A stretch of 10,867 nt of DNA from JAENVU01 sp964639075 (GTDB taxonomy: Bacteria > Actinomycetota > Acidimicrobiia > IMCC26256 > JAENVU01): assembly GCA_964639075.1 (NCBI GenBank), contig CAZXCB010000108.1:1-10867 (forward strand), written 5' to 3'. The position numbers and the translations under genes were made by a program. The notes below the pieces were generated by a model. That model had not been told where the DNA came from and did not search any database. It worked only from the letters and a program-made list of their open reading frames with translations. Shown piece after piece: positions 7,464 through 10,867 of the stretch; within the stretch, counting starts at the first letter, position 1, and every line of letters starts with the position of its first letter.

Positions 7464-7512
7464 CGCCGCGCCAGCGTACGCGTCGGGACCGCGCCGGCGG
7501 TAGCGTGCCCTC
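7464..7512. promoter_or_regulatory. Divergent promoter region between the acetyltransferase and deacetylase operons
   Basis: Only 49 bp separate two divergent genes. On the plus strand TAGCGT (7501-7506) is followed by 6 bases and the ATG at 7513. On the minus strand TACGCT (7478-7473) is followed by 9 bases and the ATG at 7463. Both fit the TANNNT -10 pattern. The spacings predict a leaderless or nearly leaderless transcript in each direction. No TTGACA-like -35 element is evident. Confidence 0.55.
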
Positions 7513-8526
7513 ATGCTGCTGGTCGCGGCGGATCCGCTCTTCCTCGAGCACGACACCGGGCCGCGCCATCCGGAACGGCCCGCTCGGCTGGGGGCCGTGG
7601 CGGAGGGGATCGCGCGCGCCGGCATCGGCTCGGATCTGGTCGTCCTCGAGCGTCGGGAGGCGACCCGGGTGGAGCTCGAGCGCGTCCATCCCGGCGCCCA
7701 CCTCGACCGGTTGGAGGAGGTCTGCGCGCGCGGCGGGCATCTCGACGCGGACACGCCCGCGGCGGCGGGCACGTGGCCCGCGGCCGTGGCCGCGGCCGGC
7801 GCGGCGCTGGCCGCCGCGGATCTGCTCGAGCGCAGCACCGCGACCGGGGCGGTCCTGCTGATCCGTCCGCCCGGTCACCACGCCCGCGCGACCCAGGCGA
7901 TGGGGTTCTGCCTCGTGAACAACGTCGCGGTGCTCGCGGCAGACCTCCGTGCGCGCGGCGCCCGCGTCGCCATCGTGGACATCGACGCTCACCATGGCAA
8001 CGGCACCGAGGAGATCTTCTACGCCGATCCCGACGTCCTGTACGTGTCGTTCCACGAATGGCCGATGTACCCGGGGACCGGCCGGCTCGACGAGACCGGC
8101 GCCGGCGCGGGCGAGGGGGCGAACTGCAACATCCCGCTGCCCGCCGGTGCCACGGGTGACGTCTACCTGCGCGGGATGGACGCCGTGGTCGATCCGCTCC
8201 TCGCCGCGTTCGCGCCGGACTGGCTGCTCGTCTCCGCCGGCTTCGACGCGCACCGTGACGATCCGATCACGGGTCTCGGGCTGTCAGCCGGCGACTACGG
8301 CGCACTGGTGACGAGACTGCTCGCCCACGCCCCGCCGGGCCGGGTCGTGACGTTCCTCGAGGGCGGGTACTCGCTGTCGGGCCTCCGGGACTCGGTGGCC
8401 GCCACGCTGCCCGTGCTCGCCGGTGGTGAGGCCCCGACCGTCGCCGACGAGGGGCCGACGTCCGGAGGCCCGGGCGCCTCGATGGTGGAGTCGGTTCGGC
8501 GGCACTGGGGCGATCGGTTGCGCTGA
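7513..8526 (+). CDS. Histone deacetylase family (class II / acetylpolyamine amidohydrolase-like) zinc hydrolase
   Basis: The 337-residue protein shows the arginase/deacetylase fold signatures in order: HDTGPRHPERPARL near the N-terminus (13-26), RPPGHHA with the paired His122-His123 (118-124), VDIDAHHGNGTEEIFY (155-170) with zinc ligands Asp158 and His160, SAGFDAHRDDP with the third ligand Asp245 (241-251), and FLEGGYSL with Tyr286 (281-288). Such enzymes remove acetyl groups from lysine side chains, polyamines or similar amines; the bacterial substrate cannot be told from sequence. Length and complete active site suggest a functional enzyme. The N-terminal GPRHPERP and the EGGY motif favour the class II-like bacterial branch over AcuC. 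It is the first gene of the rightward arm. It faces an acetyltransferase gene across a shared promoter region, but a functional link is only a guess. Confidence 0.93.
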   Translation: MLLVAADPLFLEHDTGPRHPERPARLGAVAEGIARAGIGSDLVVLERREATRVELERVHPGAHLDRLEEVCARGGHLDADTPAAAGTWPAAVAAAGAALAAADLLERSTATGAVLLIRPPGHHARATQAMGFCLVNNVAVLAADLRARGARVAIVDIDAHHGNGTEEIFYADPDVLYVSFHEWPMYPGTGRLDETGAGAGEGANCNIPLPAGATGDVYLRGMDAVVDPLLAAFAPDWLLVSAGFDAHRDDPITGLGLSAGDYGALVTRLLAHAPPGRVVTFLEGGYSLSGLRDSVAATLPVLAGGEAPTVADEGPTSGGPGASMVESVRRHWGDRLR

Positions 8527-8547
8527 CGCCCGGCCAGTTCCTCCCCT

Positions 8548-8573
8548 TCAGGCCCGCCGCCGGGCCGCCGATA
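8548..8573 (+). promoter_or_regulatory. Putative sigma-28 (FliA/WhiG-type) promoter for pilT
   Basis: TCAGG (8548-8552), a 14-base GC-rich spacer and GCCGATA (8567-8573) resemble the FliA/WhiG pattern, whose -10 consensus is GCCGATAA and whose -35 is TAAA- or TCAA-like. The match to the -10 is 7 of 7 over GCCGATA. The -35 is weaker. It lies 47 bases before the pilT start and would give a leader of about 40 bases carrying the Shine-Dalgarno site. The spacer contains the perfect inverted repeat GGCCCG-CCGC-CGGGCC (8551-8566), which might also help terminate the upstream transcript. Confidence 0.45.
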
Positions 8574-8607
8574 CCCGCTCTGGGTCGGCGCGCGGCGCCG
8601 CCGCAGC

Positions 8608-8613
8608 GGAGGG
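8608..8613 (+). promoter_or_regulatory. Shine-Dalgarno site GGAGGG deciding the pilT start
   Basis: GGAGGG is followed by 7 bases and GTG at 8621. This fixes the start well downstream of the ATG at 8423 that opens the same frame inside the deacetylase gene. The product then begins MLDLDQVLKEAVTRGASDIH, the usual PilT N-terminus. Confidence 0.8.
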
Positions 8614-8620
8614 ACACCGA

Positions 8621-9745
8621 GTGCTCGATCTCGACCAGGTTCTGAAGGAGGCCGTCACGCGCGGCGCCTCGGACATCCACATCAAGGTCGGCTCGCCGCC
8701 CCACATCCGCCTCGACGGTGAGCTCGTGCCCGTCACCGACGAGCCGGTGAGCCCGGCCGACACCGAGCGCGTCGCCTTCGCGGTGATGCCCAAGGTGCGC
8801 GCCGAGGAGTTCATCGCCACGAACGAGGCGGACTTCGCCTACGCGCTGAACGGCGTCGGCCGATTCCGGGTGAACGTGTTCCGCCAGCGCGGCTCGGTCG
8901 GCATGGTGCTGCGCCACATCCTCCCGGGGATCCCGCCGATGGAGGAGCTCGGCCTGCCCCCCGTCTGCCGCCGCCTCGCCGAGGAGAAGCGGGGCCTCGT
9001 CCTCGTCACCGGCCCCACCGGCTCGGGCAAGACGACGACGCTCGCCGCGATGATCGACCACATCAACGAGTCGGAGGCGCGCCACATCGTGACGATCGAG
9101 GACCCGATCGAGTTCCTGCACCGGGACAAGAAGTCGATCGTCAACCAGCGCGAGGTCGGAGCGGACACGAGCGACTTCCTCTCCGCGCTCAAGCGTGCGC
9201 TCCGCCAGGATCCCGACGTCATCCTCATCGGCGAGATGCGTGACCCCGAGACCGTCTGGGCCGCGCTGTCCGCGGCGGAGACCGGCCACCTCGTCTTCTC
9301 GACGCTGCACACGATGGGCGCGACCGAGACGATCAACCGGATCATCGACTTCTTCCCGCCGTACCAGCAGCAGCAGGTTCGGATGTCGATCGCCGGCGCG
9401 CTGAAGGGCATCGTGTCCCAGCGGCTCGTGCAGCGCTCCGACCGCGACGGCCGGGTGCCGGCGATGGAGGTGCTGGTGGCGACCGGCCGTGTGTTCGACA
9501 AGATCGCCGATGCCACCCAGACCCACGAGATCGAGGAGATCATCGCGGACGGCGAGTTCTACGGGATGCAGACGTTCGACCAGAGCCTCCTCCGGCTGTA
9601 CGCCGATGGCGTCGTCTCCCGCCGGGACGCACTCTCGACCGCTTCGAGCCCGCACGACCTGCGCCTCAAGATCGAGCATCTCGAGCTCACCCGCAAGCAG
9701 GCCGAGGAGGACGCGGCGCAGTCCGCGTTCGCCGCCACCGGCTGA
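8621..9745 (+). CDS. pilT: Type IV pilus retraction ATPase PilT
   Basis: The 374-residue protein has all core elements of a PilT-class secretion ATPase. They are the N-terminal ASDIHIKVGSPPHIRLDGEL (16-35), Walker A GPTGSGKTTT (131-140), Asp box VTIEDPIEF (157-165), Walker B DVILIGEMRDPET (199-211, with Glu205) and His box TGHLVFSTLHT (221-231). The family-typical YGMQTFDQSL (314-323) follows. PilT hexamers hydrolyse ATP to depolymerise type IV pili, giving twitching, surface attachment or DNA uptake. The AIRNLIRE motif needed for retraction in proteobacterial PilT is not recognisable; the matching stretch reads GRVFDKIAD (289-297). No other pilus gene (pilB, pilC, pilin) is in this window. 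The start is GTG with a good Shine-Dalgarno, behind a sigma-28-like promoter. Confidence 0.95.
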   Translation: MLDLDQVLKEAVTRGASDIHIKVGSPPHIRLDGELVPVTDEPVSPADTERVAFAVMPKVRAEEFIATNEADFAYALNGVGRFRVNVFRQRGSVGMVLRHILPGIPPMEELGLPPVCRRLAEEKRGLVLVTGPTGSGKTTTLAAMIDHINESEARHIVTIEDPIEFLHRDKKSIVNQREVGADTSDFLSALKRALRQDPDVILIGEMRDPETVWAALSAAETGHLVFSTLHTMGATETINRIIDFFPPYQQQQVRMSIAGALKGIVSQRLVQRSDRDGRVPAMEVLVATGRVFDKIADATQTHEIEEIIADGEFYGMQTFDQSLLRLYADGVVSRRDALSTASSPHDLRLKIEHLELTRKQAEEDAAQSAFAATG

Positions 9746-9754
9746 GCCCGGCTC

Positions 9755-9766
9755 GCGCGGCCGCGC
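9755..9766. repeat. 12-bp perfect GC palindrome after pilT
   Basis: GCGCGGCCGCGC lies 9 bases after the pilT stop in the 64-bp gap before the CCA-enzyme gene. As RNA it could form only a 4-bp stem with a 4-base loop, and no T-run follows. It may be a weak pause or termination signal or chance in this GC-rich DNA. Confidence 0.25.
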
Positions 9767-9797
9767 CGACGGGTCCACCGCACCGGGTCCGCTCGGC

Positions 9798-9803
9798 CAC
9801 AAT
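9798..9803 (+). promoter_or_regulatory. Putative -10 box CACAAT of a leaderless promoter for the CCA-adding enzyme gene
   Basis: CACAAT matches TATAAT at four of six positions and is the least GC-rich spot in the gap. It is followed by 6 bases and the GTG start at 9810, the same spacing as TAGCGT before the deacetylase gene. No Shine-Dalgarno precedes the GTG. This supports both the start choice and a leaderless transcript. Confidence 0.5.
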
Positions 9804-9809
9804 GGCGCG

Positions 9810-10867
9810 GTGTCCGTCCCCCCGCGCCTCGCGCCGCTCCTCGCGCCGGACGCGCCGGTGCAGCGGGTGGCCCGTGCGCTCGTCGCCGGCGGGCACGAGT
9901 GCTACCTCGTCGGCGGGAGCGTGCGGGACGCGTTGATCGACGCGGTACCGGTCGAGTTCGACTTCGCGACCGACGCCCGCCCCGAGCGCATCGAGGAGCT
10001 GCTCGCCCCCATCGCCGAGCACGTCTGGCTCCAGGGCCAGCGCTTCGGGACCGTCGGGGCCCAGGTGGGTGGCGTGCCGTGCGAGGTCACCACGTTCCGC
10101 GCCGACGTCTACCGGCCCGACAGCCGCAAGCCCGAGGTGACCTTCGGCGACTCGATCGAGACGGACCTCTCGCGACGCGACTTCACGGTGAACGCCCTCG
10201 CGCTCCGGCTGCCCGACGCGGTGCTCGTCGACCCGTTCGACGGTGCGGCCGACCTGGCGACCGGCCGGCTCCGGACGCCGCTGTCGCCGCAGGTCTCGTT
10301 CGGTGACGACCCGTTGCGCATGTTCCGTGCCGCCCGGTTCGTCGCTCGTTTCGGGTTCGTCCCGGACCCCGAGCTCGTCGCCGCGGTCGAGGCGATGCGG
10401 GAACGGCTCGAGATCGTGAGCGTCGAGCGAATCCGCGACGAGCTGGCGAAGCTCGTCGTCCTCCCGGATCCGTCCGCGGGCCTGTGGTTCCTCGCGACCA
10501 CGCGCCTCTCGGACCACTTCCTCCCCGAGCTCAACGCCATGGAGCTCGAGCAGGATCCGATCCACCACCACAAGGACGTCCTCGCCCACACGATCGCGGT
10601 GGTCGCCAAGACGAGCCCGGAGCTGGTGCTACGCCTCGCGGCGTTGATGCACGACGTCGGCAAGCCCAAGACGCGGTCTTTCGAACGCGGCCGTGCGACG
10701 TTCCACCACCACGAGGTCGTCGGTGCCCGGATGACCCGTGAACGGCTCACGGCACTGAGGTTCCCGACCGAGGTGGTGGAGGCCGTCACCCAGCTCGTCT
10801 ATCTGCATCTGCGGATCCACACGTACGCGATGGGCTGGACCGACGCGGCGGTGCGCCGGTACGTGCG
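9810..10867 (+). CDS. pcnA: CCA tRNA nucleotidyltransferase, N-terminal 352 codons (runs off right edge)
   Basis: The visible part has the class II nucleotidyltransferase order: GGSVRD (35-40), the metal-binding segment VEFDFATDARP (48-58), RRDFTVNA (122-129), FGDDPLRMFRAARF (164-177) and ERIRDEL (207-212). An HD domain follows with MHDVGKPKTRSF (280-291) and the His-rich FHHHEVVGA. The last residues, IHTYAMGWTDAAVRRYV, match the actinobacterial tRNA CCA-adding enzyme. It adds or repairs the 3' CCA end of tRNAs. The start is GTG at 9810, chosen because the frame has no other good start before GGSVRD and a -10-like box lies 6 bases upstream; the ATG at 9802 is out of frame. Oddity: the first Asp of the catalytic DxD is Glu49. 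In mycobacteria pcnA lies beside the DUF6049-murJ cluster, as it roughly does here. The C-terminus is outside the window. Confidence 0.94.
   Translation, partial: MSVPPRLAPLLAPDAPVQRVARALVAGGHECYLVGGSVRDALIDAVPVEFDFATDARPERIEELLAPIAEHVWLQGQRFGTVGAQVGGVPCEVTTFRADVYRPDSRKPEVTFGDSIETDLSRRDFTVNALALRLPDAVLVDPFDGAADLATGRLRTPLSPQVSFGDDPLRMFRAARFVARFGFVPDPELVAAVEAMRERLEIVSVERIRDELAKLVVLPDPSAGLWFLATTRLSDHFLPELNAMELEQDPIHHHKDVLAHTIAVVAKTSPELVLRLAALMHDVGKPKTRSFERGRATFHHHEVVGARMTRERLTALRFPTEVVEAVTQLVYLHLRIHTYAMGWTDAAVRRYV

Noticed and set aside
8527..8620. c-di-GMP or other riboswitch in the pilT leader
   Set aside because: None of the conserved c-di-GMP-I aptamer sequence is present, and the leader is too short after the proposed transcript start.
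8267..9802. Minus-strand open frame of about 500 codons opposite the pilT gene
   Set aside because: Composition is antisense-like (Arg, Asp, Val, Gly) with no domain, while the plus strand carries full PilT motifs.
9802..9804. ATG as an alternative start for the CCA-adding enzyme
   Set aside because: It is out of frame with GGSVRD and overlaps the proposed -10 box; the GTG at 9810 is in frame.

Overview
The window reads as chromosomal housekeeping DNA from a very GC-rich bacterium, most likely an actinobacterium. I favour an acidimicrobial or similar deep-branching actinobacterial lineage, but this is an inference from protein style and gene order, not proven. Evidence: strong GC bias in third codon positions, six GTG start codons, short or absent leaders, and a gene set matching the conserved actinobacterial block that runs from the CCA-adding enzyme gene through a DUF6049 gene and murJ to sigM. 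In mycobacteria this block lies near the chromosome origin. No tRNA, rRNA, CRISPR array, insertion sequence or phage gene was seen.

Layout. Positions 1-7463 are all on the minus strand. In transcription order they hold a GNAT acetyltransferase (7463-6771), a secreted or membrane-anchored DUF6049 protein (6774-4741) and the lipid II flippase MurJ (4744-3143), each joined to the next by a 4-bp GTGA stop/start overlap. A GC-rich hairpin just after murJ may end this operon. Next come a DegV fatty-acid-binding protein (3038-2199), a Ser/Thr kinase with an extracellular discoidin-like domain (2124-610), an ECF sigma factor (626-45, SigM-like) and the first 17 codons of a probable anti-sigma gene (52 to beyond the left edge). 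The last three overlap and should be translationally coupled. On the plus strand are a class II-type histone-deacetylase-family hydrolase (7513-8526), a PilT ATPase (8621-9745) and the CCA tRNA nucleotidyltransferase (9810 to beyond the right edge). A 49-bp divergent promoter region at 7464-7512 separates the two arms.

How the genes work together. MurJ exports the peptidoglycan precursor. The kinase has a cytoplasmic catalytic domain and an extracellular sugar-binding-like domain, so it could report envelope state. It is coupled to an ECF sigma factor and a probable anti-sigma partner. In Mycobacterium tuberculosis the MurJ membrane domain, a kinase-like domain and a discoidin-like domain form one protein (MviN). 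Here they are separate genes and the kinase keeps its catalytic residues. That is the most interesting arrangement in the window. Other points worth checking are a sigma-28/WhiG-like promoter before a lone pilT, a Glu in place of the first catalytic Asp of the CCA-adding enzyme, recurring GGTAGCGT leaderless-type promoters, and a possible tandem GNAT architecture. I found no clear evidence of a wholly new system.
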